From the NCBI GenBank assembly GCA_028752905.1, contig JAQNBH010000013.1:22069477-22133476 (forward strand): a stretch of DNA of 64,000 nucleotides, written 5' to 3'. The position numbers and the translations under genes were made by a program. The notes under the pieces were generated by a model. It did not search any database and was not told where the DNA came from. It saw nothing but the letters and a program-made list of their open reading frames with translations. The DNA comes from Cladorhizidae sp. MBARI D1340-BT2. Lineage: Eukaryota > Porifera > Demospongiae > Poecilosclerida > Cladorhizidae. Below are positions 24,302 to 38,163 of the stretch, in pieces (within the stretch, counting starts at the first letter, position 1; every line of letters begins with the position of its first letter).

Positions 24302-25396
24302 TAAGAGTACAATTCATAACTGCCCTAATTAACAAGACCAAAGTCCCAGATTTTGTCAACTGATAGAGAAGGCCCTTATCTCCAACATTTCAACAGATTA
24401 TCAATAAATGTAGTGGTTTTTCACTGGCAGGCCACCGCTTTGGCAACTGGAAAACGCCAGGAAATATCGCAAACCTTACCACTTCAAATCACCATAACTT
24501 GCTAATACTTAGAGTACTCAAAATTTTGGCACGTACAAAAGACAGATAATTAGAAGGTCTATCCGGTGATATAAAAATTATCTTTTTTGGGTAAAGTGTA
24601 GCAAAGTTATGAGATTTACGGCAAAAAAAAAAGATTTTTGTGGGAAAAATGAGAAACATATAGACCAAATTAGGGCAAATATCAAGATAGAGAACACATA
24701 ATGAAACCTATCATTCGAATCATATCAAGTCCATTACAGTGAAGTTTGCAGAATATTATGGATGTTTGATATCAACAGAGAGCACAGGGAGAGACCAATC
24801 TTAATAGATATATATCAAGTTTATTCAGTGAAGTGTGGAGAATCTATGAAGCTAACCTGTCTAGCATCAAGATAGAGAACACATAGAGAAACCTATCATT
24901 CGAGTCATATCAAGTCCATTACAGTGAAGTATGCATAATAAATGTTTTTTTGTATCAACAGAGAGCACAGAGAGAGACCTGTCTTAATAGCTATATATCA
25001 ATGAAGTTTGGAGAATCCATGAAGCTAACATATTTAGCATCAAGAGAGAGCAGAGAGAAACCTATCTTGTGATTCTATCAAGTCCATTACTGTGAAGTAT
25101 GAAGAATATACGGATGTTTGGTATCAAGAGAGAGAACAGAGAGAGGCCTACCTTTAGAGCTATATATCAAGTCTATTAATTGAAGTGTAGAGAATCTATG
25201 AAGCTAACATGTTTAGCACAAGATAGAGAACACTGAGAGATACCTATCTTGCAAGTCCATTACAGTGAAGTGTGCAGAATATATGGATGTTTGGTATCAA
25301 GAGAGAGCACTTAGAGAGTCATATCTTAATAGCTATACATCAACTCTATTCAGTGAAGTGTGGATAATCTATGAAGCTAACATGTTTACCATCAAG
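24302..25396 (+). repeat. Unit 22, 1095 bp, U+SR0b+triplet
   Basis: Private aacatttcaac. SR2 has gtatgaag. SR3 has gagtcatatc, caactctatt, ctatgaagc and taccatc. Corresponds to unit 35. Confidence 0.93.
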
Positions 25397-26491
25397 TAAG
25401 AGTACAATTCATAACTGCCCTAATTAACAAGACCAAAGTCCCAGATTTTGTCAACTGATAGAGAAGGCCCTTATCTGCAACATATCAACAGATTATCAAT
25501 AAATGTAGTGGTTTTTCACTGGCAGGCCACCGCTTTGGCAACTGGTAAACGCCAGGAAATATCGCAAACCTTACCACTTCAAATCACCATAACTTGCTAA
25601 TACTTAGAGTACTCAAAAATTTGGCACGTACAAAAGACAGATAATTAGAAGGTCTATCCGGTGATATAAAAATTATCTTTTTTGGGTAAAGTGTAGCAAA
25701 GTTATGAGATTTACGGCAAAAAAAAAAGATTTTTGTGGGAAAAATGAGAAACATATAGACCAAATTAGGGCAAATATCAAGATAGAGAACACATAATGAA
25801 ACCTATCATTCGAATCATATCAAGTCCATTACAGTGAAGTTTGCAGAATATTATGGATGTTTGATATCAACAGAGAGCACAGGGAGAGACCAATCTTAAT
25901 AGATATATATCAAGTTTATTCAGTGAAGTGTGGAGAATCTATGAAGCTAACCTGTCTAGCATCAAGATAGAGAACACATAGAGAAACCTATCATTCGAGT
26001 CATATCAAGTCCATTACAGTGAAGTATGCATAATAAATGTTTTTTTGTATCAACAGAGAGCACAGAGAGAGACCTGTCTTAATAGCTATATATCAATGAA
26101 GTTTGGAGAATCCATGAAGCTAACATATTTAGCATCAAGAGAGAGCAGAGAGAAACCTATCTTGTGATTCTATCAAGTCCATTACTGTGAAGTATGAAGA
26201 ATATACGGATGTTTGGTATCAAGAGAGAGAACAGAGAGAGGCCTACCTTTAGAGCTATATATCAAGTCTATTAATTGAAGTGTAGAGAATCTATGAAGCT
26301 AACATGTTTAGCACAAGATAGAGAACACTGAGAGATACCTATCTTGCAAGTCCATTACAGTGAAGTGTGCAGAATATATGGATGTTTGGTATCAAGAGAG
26401 AGCACTTAGAGAGTCATATCTTAATAGCTATACATCAACTCTATTCAGTGAAGTGTGGATAATCTATGAAGCTAACATGTTTACCATCAAG
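25397..26491 (+). repeat. Unit 23, 1095 bp, U+SR0b+triplet
   Basis: U has catatc and ctggtaaacgcc combined with aaggtctatcc and SR0b. The end is as in unit 22. This unit has no counterpart in the copy at 31822-41305. Confidence 0.92.
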
Positions 26492-27059
26492 TAAGAGTAC
26501 AATTCATAACTGCCCTAATTAACAAGACCAAAGTCCCAGATTTTGTCAACTGATAGAGAAGGCCCTTATCTGCAACATATCAACAGATTATCAATAAATG
26601 TAATGGTTTTTCACTGGCAGGCCACCGCTTTGGCAACTGGTAAACGCCAGGAAATATCGCAAACCTTACCACTTCAAATCACCATAACTTGCTAATACTT
26701 AGAGTACTCAAAAATTTGGCACGTACAAAAGACAGATAATTAGAAGGGCTATCCGGTGATATAAAAATTATCTTTTTTGGATAAAGTTTAGAAAAGTTAT
26801 GAGCTTTACGGCAAAAAAACAAGATTTTTGGGGGGAAAATGAGAAACATATAGACCAAATTAGGGCAAATATCAAGATAGAGAACACATAATGAAACCTA
26901 TCATTCGAATCATATCAAGTCCATTACAGTGAAGTGTGCAGAATATATGGATGTTTGTATCAAGAGAGAGCACTTAGAGAGTCCTATGTTAATAGCTTTA
27001 CATCAAGTCTATTCAGTGAAGTGTGGATAATCTACGAAGCTAACATGTTTAGCATCAAG
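26492..27059 (+). repeat. Unit 24, 568 bp, U+SR0a
   Basis: Has ctggtaaacgcc, gggctatccgg and tatgttaatagc, plus a private gtaatgg. Starts a block that recurs at +12767 (unit 36) and +20855 (unit 45). Confidence 0.93.
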
Positions 27060-27969
27060 TAAGAGTACAATTCATAACTGCCCTAATTAACAAGACCATG
27101 TCCCAGATTTTGTCAACTGATAGAGAAGGCCCTTATCTGCAACATGTCAACAGATTATCAATAAATGTAGTGGTTTTTCACTGGCAGGCCACCGCTTTGG
27201 CAACTGGAAAACGCCAGGAAATATCGCAAACCTTACCACTTCAAATCACTATAACTTGCTAATACTTAGAGTACTCAAACTTTTGGCACGTACAAAAGAC
27301 AGATAATTAGAAGGGCTATCCGGTGATATAAAAATTATCTTTTTTGGGTAAAGTGTAGAACAGTTATGAGCTTTACGGCAAAAAAACAAGATTTTTGGGG
27401 GGGAAATGAGAAACATATAGACCAAATTAGGGCAAATATCAAGATAGAGAACACATAATGAAAACTATCATTCGAATCATATCAAGTCCATTACAGTGAA
27501 GTATGCATAATAAATGGGTTTTTGGTATCAACAGAGAGCACAGAGAGAGACCTGTCTTAATAGCTATATATCAATGAAGTTTGGAGAATCCATGAAGCTA
27601 ACATATTTAGCATCAAGAGAGAGCAGAGAGAAACCTATCTTGTGATTCTATCAAGTCCATTACTGTGAAGTATGCAGAATATATGGATGTTTGGTATCAA
27701 GAGAGAGAACAGAGAGAGGCCTACCTTTAGAGCTATATATCAAGTCTATTAATTGAAGTGTAGAGAATCTATGAAGCTAACATGTTTAGCACAAGATAGA
27801 GAACACTGAGAGATACCTATCTTGCAAGTCCATTACAGTGAAGTGTGCAGAATATATGGATGTTTGGTATCAAGAGAGAGCACTTAGAGAGTCCTATCTT
27901 AATAGCTATACATCAAGTCTATTCAGTGAAGTGTGGATAATCTACGAAGCTAACATGTTTACCATCAAG
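27060..27969 (+). repeat. Unit 25, 910 bp, U+one triplet
   Basis: Rare class: U 27060-27443, SR1c 27444-27617, SR2 27618-27795, SR3 27796-27969, with no SR0. Marks are atcactataac and caaacttttggc, and SR3 ends taccatc. Recurs as unit 46. Unit 37 shares its first part. Confidence 0.93.
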
Positions 27970-28537
27970 TAAGAGTACAATTCATAACTGCCCTAATTAA
28001 CAAGACCAAAGTCCCAGATTTTTTCAACTGATAGAGAAGGCCCTTATCTGCAACCTATCAACAGATTATCAATAAATGTAGTGGTTTTTCACTGGCAGGC
28101 CACCGCTTTGGCAACTGGAAAACGCCAGGAAATATCGCAAACCTTACCACTTCAAATCGCCATAACTTGCTAATACTTAGAGTACTCAAAAATGTGGCAC
28201 GTACAAAAGACAGATAATTAGAAGGGCTATCCAGTGATATATAAATTATCTTTTTTGGATAAAGTTTAGAAAAGTTAAGAGCTTTACGGCAAAAAAACAA
28301 GATTTTTGGGGGGAAAATGAGAAACATATAGACCAAATTAGGGCAAATATCAAGATAGAGAACACATAATGAAACCTATCATTCTAATCATATCAAGTCC
28401 ATTACAGTGAAGTGTGCAGAATATATGGATGTTTGTATCAAGAGAGAGCACTTAGAGAGTCCTATCTTAATAGCTTTACATCAAGTCTATTCAGTGAAGT
28501 GTGGATAATCTACGAAGCTAACATGTTTAGCATCAAG
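27970..28537 (+). repeat. Unit 26, 568 bp, U+SR0a
   Basis: Marks are ttttttcaac, aacctatcaac, atcgccataac, atccagtgatatata, gttaagagc and attctaatc. The minus-strand frame 28058-28336 is open. Copies with the same frame are units 41 and 47. Confidence 0.93.
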
Positions 28538-29632
28538 TAAGAGTACAATTCATAACTGCCCTAATTAACAAGACCATGTCCCAGATTTTGTCAACTGATA
28601 GAGAAGGCCCTTATCTGCAACATGTCAACAGATTATCAATAAATGTAGTGGTTTTTCACTGGCAGGCCACCGCTTTGGCAACTGGAAAACGCCAGGAAAT
28701 ATCGCAAACCTTACCACTTCAAATCACCATAACTTGCTAATACTTAGAGTACTCAAACTTTTGGCACGTACAAAAGACAGATAATTAGAAGGGCTATCCG
28801 GTGATATAAAAATTATCTTTTTTGGGTAAAGTGTAGAACAGTTATGAGCTTTACGGCAAAAAAAAAAGATTTTTTGGGGGAAAATGAGAAACATATAGAC
28901 CAAATTAGGGCAAATATCAAGATAGAGAACACATAATGAAACCTATCATTCGAATCATATCAAGTTCATTACAGTGAAGTGTGCAGAATATTATGGATGT
29001 TTGATATCAACAGAGAGCACAGGGAGAGACCAATCTTAATAGCTATATATAAAGTTTATTCAGTGAAGTGTGGAGAATCTATGAAGCTAACCTGTTTAGC
29101 ATCAAGATAGAGAACACGTAGAGAAACCTATCATTCGAGTCATATCAAGTCCATTACAGTGAAGTGTGCATAATAAATGGATTTTTGGTATCAACAGAGA
29201 GCACAGAGAGAGACCTGTCTTAATAGCTATATATCAATGAAGTTTGGAGAATCCATGAAGCTAACTTATTTAGCATCAAGAGAGAGCAGAGAGAAACCTA
29301 TCTTGTGATTCTATCAAGTCCATTACTGTGAAGTATGCAGAATATACGGATGTTTGGTATCAAGAGAGAGAACAGAGAGAGGCCTACCTTTAGAGCTATA
29401 TATCAAGTCTATTAATTGAAGTGTAGAGAATCTATGAACCTATCATGTTTAGCTCAAGATAGAGAACACTGAGAGATACCTATCTTGCAAGTCCATTACA
29501 GTGAAGTGTGCAGAATATATGGATGTTTGGTATCAGGAGAGAGCACTTAGAGAGTCCTATCTTAATAGCTATACATCAAGTCTATTCAGTGAAGTGTGGA
29601 TAATCTACGAAGCTAACATGTTTAGCATCAAG
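28538..29632 (+). repeat. Unit 27, 1095 bp, U+SR0c+triplet
   Basis: SR0c has tatataaagtttatt, and SR1d is preceded by acacgtagag. SR2 ends gaacctatcatg and SR3 has ggtatcagg. Recurs as units 48, 56 and 60. Confidence 0.93.
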
Positions 29633-30200
29633 TAAGAGTACAATTCATAACTGCCCTAATTAACAAGACCAAAGTCCCAGATTTTGTCAACTGATAGAGA
29701 AGGCCCTTATCTGCAACATATCAACAGATTATCAATAAATGTAGTGGTTTTTCACTGGCAGGCCACCGCTTTGGCAACTGGAAAACGCCAGGAAATATCG
29801 CAAACCTTACCACTTCAAATCGCCATAACTTGCTAATACTTAGAGTACTCAAAAATTTGGCACGTATAAAAGACAGATAATTAGAAGGGCTATCCGGTGA
29901 TATAAAAATTATCTTTTTTGGATAAAGTTTAGAAAAGTTATGAGCTTTACGGCCAAAAAACAAGATTTTTGTGGGGAAAATGAGAAACATATAGACCAAA
30001 TTAGGGCAAATATCAAGATAGAGAACACATAATGAAACCTATCATTCTAATCATATCAAGTCCATTACAGTGAAGTGTGCAGAATATATGGATGTTTGTA
30101 TCAAGAGAGAGCACTTAGAGAGTCCTATCTTAATAGCTTTACATCAAGTCTATTCAGTGAAGTGTGGATAATCTACGAAGCTAACATATTTAGCATCAAG
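29633..30200 (+). repeat. Unit 28, 568 bp, U+SR0a
   Basis: Marks are catatc, atcgccataac, cacgtataaaag, ggccaaaaaacaag, attctaatc and acatatttagc. Minus-strand frame 29721-29999 is open and translates identically in units 38, 49, 57 and 61. Confidence 0.93.
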
Positions 30201-31821
30201 TAAGAGTACAATTCATAACTGCCCTAATTAACAAGACCATGTCCCAGATTTTGTCAACTGATAGAGAAGGCCCTTATCTGCAACATGTCAACAGATTATC
30301 AATAAATGTAGTGGTTTTTCACTGGCAGGCCACCGCTTTGGCAACTGGAAAACGCCAGGAAATATCGCAAACCTTACCACTTCAAATCACCATAACTTGC
30401 TAATACTTAGAGTACTCAAACTTTTGGCACGTACAAAAGACAGATAATTAGAAGGGCTATCCGGTGATATAAAAATTATCTTTTTTGGGTAAAGTGTAGA
30501 ACAGTTATGAGCTTTACGGCAAAAAAATAAGATTTTTTGGGGGAAAATGAGAAACATATAGACCAAATTAGGGCAAATATCAAGATAGAGAACACATAAT
30601 GAAACCTATCATTCTAATCATATCAAGTCCATTACAGTGAAGTATGCAGAATATTATGGATGTTTGATATCAACAGAGAGCACAGGGAGAGACCAATCTT
30701 AATAGCTATATATAAAGTTTATTCAGTGAAGTGTGGAGAATCTATGAAGCTAACCTGTTTAGCATCAAGATAGAGAACACATAGAGAAACCTATCATTCG
30801 AGTCATATCAAGTCCATTACAGTGAAGTGTGCATAATAAATGGATTTTTGGTATCAACAGAGAGCACAGAGAGAGACCTGTCTTAATAGCTATATATCAA
30901 TGAAGTTTGGAGAATCCATGAAGCTAACATATTTAGCATCAAGAGAGAGCAGAGAGAAACCTATCTTGTGATTCTATCAAGTCCATTACTGTGAAGTATG
31001 CAGAATATATGGATGTTTGGTATCAAGAGAGAGAACAGAGAGAGGACTACCTTTAGAGCTATATATCAAGTCTATTAATTGAAGTGTAGAGAATCTATGA
31101 AGCTAACATGTTTAGCTCAAGATAGAGAACACTGAGAGATACCTATCTTGCAAGTCCATTACAGTGAAGTGTGCAGAATATATGGATGTTTGATATCAAG
31201 AGAGAGCACTTAGAGAGTCCTATCTTAATAGCTTTACATCAAGTCTATTCAGTGAAGTGTGGATAATCTACGAAGCTAACATGTTTAGCATCAAGATAGA
31301 GAACACATAGAGAAACCTATCCTTCGAGTCATATCAAGTCCATTACAGTGAAGTGTGCATAATAAATGGATTTTTGGTACCAACAGAGAGCACAGAGAGA
31401 GACCTGTCTTAATAGCTATATATCAATGAAGTTTGGAGAATCCATGAAGCTTACATATTTAGCATCAAGAGAGAGCAGAGAGAAACCTATCTTGTGATTC
31501 TATCAAGTCCATTACTGTGAAGTATGCAGAATATACAGATGTTTGGTATCAAGAGAGAGAACAGAGAGAGGACTACCTTTAGAGCTATATATCAAGTCTA
31601 TTAATTGAAGTGTAGAGAATCTATGAAGCTAACATGTTTAGCTCAAGATAGAGAACACTGAGAGATACCTATCTTGCAAGTCCATTACAGTGAAGTGTGC
31701 AGAATATATGGATGTTTGATATCAAGAGAGAGCACTTAGAGAGTCCTATCTTAATAGCTATACATCATGTCTATTCAGTGAAGTGTGGATAATCTACGAA
31801 GCTAACATGTTTAGCATCAAG
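30201..31821 (+). repeat. Unit 29, 1621 bp, U+SR0c+two triplets
   Basis: Long class. The first part (aaaataag, attctaatc, SR0c, SR1d) matches unit 50. The rest (gaggactacc, SR1a, second triplet) matches 1436-class tails. The last SR3 has a private catcatgtc. Confidence 0.92.
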
Positions 31822-32916
31822 TAAGAGTACAATTCATAACTGCCCTAATTAACAAGACCAAAGTCCCAGATTTTGTCAACTGATAGAGAAGGCCCTTATC
31901 TCCAACATGTCAACAGATTATCAATAAATGTAGTGGTTTTTCACTGGCAGGCCACCGCTTTGGCAACTGGAAAACGCCAGGAAATATCGCAAACCTTACC
32001 ACTTCAAATCACCATAACTTGCTAATACTTAGAGTACTCAAAATTTTGGCACGTACAAAAGACAGATAATTAGAAGGTCTATCCGGTGATATAAAAATTA
32101 TCTTTTTTGGGTAAAGTGTAGCAAAGTTATGAGATTTACGGCCAAAAAAAAAGATTTTTGTGGGAAAAATGAGAAACATATAGACCAAATTAGGGCAAAT
32201 ATCAAGATAGAGAACACATAATGAAACCTATCATTCGAATCATATCAAGTCCATTACAGTGAAGTTTGCAGAATATTATGGATGTTTGATATCAACAGAG
32301 AGCACAGGGAGAGACCAATCTTAATAGATATATATCAAGTTTATTCAGTGAAGTGTGGAGAATCTATGAAGCTAACCTGTCTAGCATCAAGATAGAGAAC
32401 ACATAGAGAAACCTATCATTCGAGTCATATCAAGTCCATTACAGTGAAGTATGCATAATAAATGTTTTTTTGTATCAACAGAGAGCACAGAGAGAGACCT
32501 GTCTTAATAGCTATATATCAATGAAGTTTGGAGAATCCATGAAGCTAACATATTTAGCATCAAGAGAGAGCAGAGAGAAACCTATCTTGTGATTCTATCA
32601 AGTCCATTACTGTGAAGTATGCAGAATATACGGATGTTTGGTATCAAGAGAGAGAACAGAGAGAGGCCTACCTTTAGAGCTATATATCAAGTCTATTAAT
32701 TGAAGTGTAGAGAATCTATGAAGCTAACATGTTTAGCACAAGATAGAGAACACTGAGAGATACCTATCTTGCAAGTCCATTACAGTGAAGTGTGCAGAAT
32801 ATATGGATGTTTGGTATCAAGAGAGAGCACTTAGAGAGTCCTATCTTAATAGCTATACATCAACTCTATTCAGTGAAGTGTGGATAATCTACGAAGCTAA
32901 CATGTTTAGCATCAAG
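31822..32916 (+). repeat. Unit 30, 1095 bp, copy of unit 18
   Basis: Same hybrid SR3 end followed by accatg-type U, 12240 bases after unit 18. It lacks unit 18's private aaagtatagc and cttgtaattc. Confidence 0.93.
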
Positions 32917-34351
32917 TAAGAGTACAATTCATAACTGCCCTAATTAACAAGACCATGTCCCAGATTTGTCAACTGATAGAGAAGGCCCTTATCTGCAACA
33001 TGTCAACAGATTATCAATAAATGTAGTGGTTTTTCACTGGCAGGCCACCGCTTTGGCAACTGGAAAACGCCAGGAAATATCGCAAACCTTACCACTTCAA
33101 ATCACTATAACTTGCTAATACTTAGAGTACTCAAACTTTTGGCACGTACAAAAGACAGATAATTAGAAGGGCTATCCGGTGATATAAAAATTATCTTTTT
33201 TGGGTAAAGTATAGAACAGTTATGAGCTTTACGGGGAAAAAACAAGATTTTTGGGGGGGAAATGAGAAACATATAGACCAAATTAGGGCAAATATCAAGA
33301 TAGAGAACACATAATGAAAACTATCATTCGAATCATATCAAGTCCATTACAGTGAAGTATGCATAATAAATGGGTTTTTGGTATCAACAGAGAGCACAGA
33401 GAGAGACCTGTCTTAATAGCTATATATCAATGAAGTTTGGAGAATCCATGAAGCTAACATATTTAGCATCAAGAGAGAGCAGAGAGAAACCTATCTTGTG
33501 ATTCTATCAAGTCCATTACTGTGAAGTATGCAGAATATATGGATGTTTGGTATCAAGAGAGAGAACAGAGAGAGGCCTACCTTTAGAGCTATATATCAAG
33601 TCTATTAATTGAAGTGTAGAGAATCTATGAAGCTAACATGTTTAGCTCAAGATAGAGAACACTGAGAGATACCTATCTTGCAAGTCCATTACAGTGAAGT
33701 GTGCAGAATATATGGATGTTTGATATCAAGAGAGAGCACTTAGAGAGTCCTATCTTAATAGCTTTACATCAAGTCTATTCAGTGAAGTGTGGATAATCTA
33801 CGAAGCTAACATGTTTAGCATCAAGATAGAGAACACATAGAGAAACCTATCCTTCGAGTCATATCAAGTCCATTACAGTGAAGTGTGCATAATAAATGGA
33901 TTTTTGGTACCAACAGAGAGCACAGAGAGAGACCTGTCTTAATAGCTATATATCAATGAAGTTTGGAGAATCCATGAAGCTTACATATTTAGCATCAAGA
34001 GAGAGCAGAGAGAAACCTATCTTGTGATTCTATCAAGTCCATTACTGTGAAGTATGCAGAATATACAGATGTTTGGTATCAAGAGAGAGAACAGAGAGAG
34101 GACTACCTTTAGAGCTATATATCAAGTCTATTAATTGAAGTGTAGAGAATCTATGAAGCTAACATGTTTAGCTCAAGATAGAGAACACTGAGAGATACCT
34201 ATCTTGCAAGTCCATTACAGTGAAGTGTGCAGAATATATGGATGTTTGATATCAAGAGAGAGCACTTAGAGAGTCCTATCTTAATAGCTATACATCAAGT
34301 CTATTCAGTGAAGTGTGGATAATCTACGAAGCTAACATGTTTAGCATCAAG
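32917..34351 (+). repeat. Unit 31, 1435 bp, copy of unit 19
   Basis: Shares cccagatttgtc, atcactataac and acggggaaaa with unit 19, at +12240. Private aaagtatagaac. Confidence 0.93.
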
Positions 34352-35973
34352 TAAGAGTACAATTCATAACTGCCCTAATTAACAAGACCAAAGTCCCAGA
34401 TTTTGTCAACTGATAGAGAAGGCCCTTATCTCCAACATGTCAACAGATTATCAATAAATGTAGTGGTTTTTCACTGGCAGGCCACCGCTTTGGCAACTGG
34501 AAAACGCCAGGAAATATCGCAAACCTTACCACTTCAAATCACCATAACTTGCTAATACTTAGAGTACTCAAAATTTTGGCACGTACAAAAGACAGATAAT
34601 TAGAAGGTCTATCCGGTGATATAAAAATTATCTTTTTTGGGTAAAGTGTAGCAAAGTTATGAGATTTACGGCCAAAAAAAAAGATTTTTGTGGGAAAAAT
34701 GAGAAACATATAGACCAAATTAGGGCAAATATCAAGATAGAGAACACATAATGAAACCTATCATTCGAATCATATCAAGTCCATTACAGTGAAGTTTGCA
34801 GAATATTATGGATGTTTGATATCAACAGAGAGCACAGGGAGAGACCAATCTTAATAGATATATATCAAGTTTATTCAGTGAAGTGTGGAGAATCTATGAA
34901 GCTAACCTGTCTAGCATCAAGATAGAGAACACATAGAGAAACCTATCATTCGAGTCATATCAAGTCCATTACAGTGAAGTATGCATAATAAATGGGTTTT
35001 TGGTATCAACAGAGAGCACAGAGAGAGACCTGTCTTAATAGCTATATATCAATGAAGTTTGGAGAATCCATGAAGCTAACATATTTAGCATCAAGAGAGA
35101 GCAGAGAGAAACCTATCTTGTGATTCTATCAAGTCCATTACTGTGAAGTATGCAGAATATATGGATGTTTGGTATCAAGAGAGAGAACAGAGAGAGGCCT
35201 ACCTTTAGAGCTATATATCAAGTCTATTAATTGAAGTGTAGAGAATCTATGAAGCTAACATGTTTAGCTCAAGATAGAGAACACTGAGAGATACCTATCT
35301 TGCAAGTCCATTACAGTGAAGTGTGCAGAATATATGGATGTTTGATATCAAGAGAGAGCACTTAGAGAGTCCTATCTTAATAGCTTTACATCAAGTCTAT
35401 TCAGTGAAGTGTGGATAATCTACGAAGCTAACATGTTTAGCATCAAGATAGAGAACACATAGAGAAACCTATCCTTCGAGTCATATCAAGTCCATTACAG
35501 TGAAGTGTGCATAATAAATGGATTTTTGGTACCAACAGAGAGCACAGAGAGAGACCTGTCTTAATAGCTATATATCAATGAAGTTTGGAGAATCCATGAA
35601 GCTTACATATTTAGCATCAAGAGAGAGCAGAGAGAAACCTATCTTGTGATTCTATCAAGTCCATTACTGTGAAGTATGCAGAATATACAGATGTTTGGTA
35701 TCAAGAGAGAGAACAGAGAGAGGACTACCTTTAGAGCTATATATCAAGTCTATTAATTGAAGTGTAGAGAATCTATGAAGCTAACATGTTTAGCTCAAGA
35801 TAGAGAACACTGAGAGATACCTATCTTGCAAGTCCATTACAGTGAAGTGTGCAGAATATATGGATGTTTGATATCAAGAGAGAGCACTTAGAGAGTCCTA
35901 TCTTAATAGCTATACATCAAGTCTATTCAGTGAAGTGTGGATAATCTACGAAGCTAACATGTTTAGCATCAAG
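34352..35973 (+). repeat. Unit 32, 1622 bp, hybrid, U+SR0b+two triplets
   Basis: U and SR0b are of unit-20/33 type (aaggtctatcc, gtagcaaag). From tgggtttttggtatc (about 34993) it switches to the tail of unit 31. It is an extra unit relative to the copy at 19582. Confidence 0.91.
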
Positions 35974-37068
35974 TAAGAGTACAATTCATAACTGCCCTAA
36001 TTAACAAGACCAAAGTCCCAGATTTTGTCAACTGATAGAGAAGGCCCTTATCTCCAACATGTCAACAGATTATCAATAAATGTAGTGGTTTTTCACTGGC
36101 AGGCCACCGCTTTGGCAACTGGAAAACGCCAGGAAATATCGCAAACCTTACCACTTCAAATCACCATAACTTGCTAATACTTAGAGTACTCAAAATTTTG
36201 GCACGTACAAAAGACAGATAATTAGAAGGTCTATCCGGTGATATAAAAATTATCTTTTTTGGGTAAAGTGTAGCAAAGTTATGAGATTTACGGCCAAAAA
36301 AAAAGATTTTTGTGGGAAAAATGAGAAACATATAGACCAAATTAGGGCAAATATCAAGATAGAGAACACATAATGAAACCTATCATTCGAATCATATCAA
36401 GTCCATTACAGTGAAGTTTGCAGAATATTATGGATGTTTGATATCAACAGAGAGCACAGGGAGAGACCAATCTTAATAGATATATATCAAGTTTATTCAG
36501 TGAAGTGTGGAGAATCTATGAAGCTAACCTGTCTAGCATCAAGATAGAGAACACATAGAGAAACCTATCATTCGAGTCATATCAAGTCCATTACAGTGAA
36601 GTATGCATAATAAATGTTTTTTTGTATCAACAGAGAGCACAGAGAGAGACCTGTCTTAATAGCTATATATCAATGAAGTTTGGAGAATCCATGAAGCTAA
36701 CATATTTAGCATCAAGAGAGAGCAGAGAGAAACCTATCTTGTGATTCTATCAAGTCCATTACTGTGAAGTATGAAGAATATACGGATGTTTGGTATCAAG
36801 AGAGAGAACAGAGAGAGGCCTACCTTTAGAGCTATATATCAAGTCTATTAATTGAAGTGTAGAGAATCTATGAAGCTAACATGTTTAGCACAAGATAGAG
36901 AACACTGAGAGATACCTATTTTGCAAGTCCATTACAGTGAAGTGTGCAGAATATATGGATGTTTGGTATCAAGAGAGAGCACTTAGAGAGTCCTATCTTA
37001 ATAGCTATACATCAAGTCTATTCAGTGAAGTGTGGATAATCTACGAAGCTAACATGTTTAGCATCAAG
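35974..37068 (+). repeat. Unit 33, 1095 bp, copy of unit 20
   Basis: Has gtatgaag and ctattttgc, 13862 bases after unit 20. Lacks the private ttttttcaac. Confidence 0.93.
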
Positions 37069-38163
37069 TAAGAGTACAATTCATAACTGCCCTAATTAAC
37101 AAGACCAAAGTCCCAGATTTTGTCAACTGATAGAGAAGGCCCTTATCTCCAACATGTCAACAGATTATCAATAAATGTAGTGGTTTTTCACTGGCAGGCC
37201 ACCGCTTTGGCAACTGGAAAACGCCAGGAAATATCGCAAACCTTACCACTTCAAATCACCATAACTTGCTAATACTTAGAGTACTCAAAATTTTGGCACA
37301 TACAAAAGACAGATAATTAGAAGGTCTATCCGGTGATATAAAAATTATCTTTTTTGGGTAAAGTGTAGCAAAGTTATGAGATTTACGGCCAAAAAAAAAG
37401 ATTTTTGTGGGAAAAATGAGAAACATATAGACCAAATTAGGGCAAATATCAAGATAGAGAACACATAATGAAACCTATCATTCGAATCATATCAAGTCCA
37501 TTACAGTGAAGTTTGCAGAATATTATGGATGTTTGATATCAACAGAGAGCACAGGGAGAGACCAATCTTAATAGATATATATCAAGTTTATTCAGTGAAG
37601 TGTGGAGAATCTATGAAGCTAACCTGTCTAGCATCAAGATAGAGAACACATAGAGAAACCTATCATTCGAGTCATATCAAGTCCATTACAGTGAAGTATG
37701 CATAATAAATGTTTTTTTGTATCAACAGAGAGCACAGAGAGAGACCTGTCTTAATAGCTATATATCAATGAAGTTTGGAGAATCCATGAAGCTAACATAT
37801 TTAGCATCAAGAGAGAGCAGAGAGAAACCTATCTTGTGATTCTATCAAGTCCATTACTGTGAAGTATGAAGAATATACGGATGTTTGGTATCAAGAGAGA
37901 GAACAGAGAGAGGCCTACCTTTAGAGCTATATATCAAGTCTATTAATTGAAGTGTAGAGAATCTATGAAGCTAACATGTTTAGCACAAGATAGAGAACAC
38001 TGAGAGATACCTATTTTGCAAGTCCATTACAGTGAAGTGTGCAGAATATATGGATGTTTGGTATCAAGAGAGAGCACTTAGAGAGTCCTATCTTAATAGC
38101 TATACATCAAGTCTATTCAGTGAAGTGTGGATAATCTACGAAGCTAACATGTTTAGCATCAAG
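37069..38163 (+). repeat. Unit 34, 1095 bp, copy of unit 21
   Basis: Shares ggcacatac, gtatgaag and ctattttgc with unit 21, at +13862. Confidence 0.93.

Larger units (their letters stand above)
19582..30200 (+). repeat. Block C, first copy of a long segmental duplication
   Basis: Unit lengths 1095, 1435, 1095 x4, 568, 910, 568, 1095, 568. The order and marks recur in 31822-41305, and the last part recurs from 47347. Confidence 0.82.
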
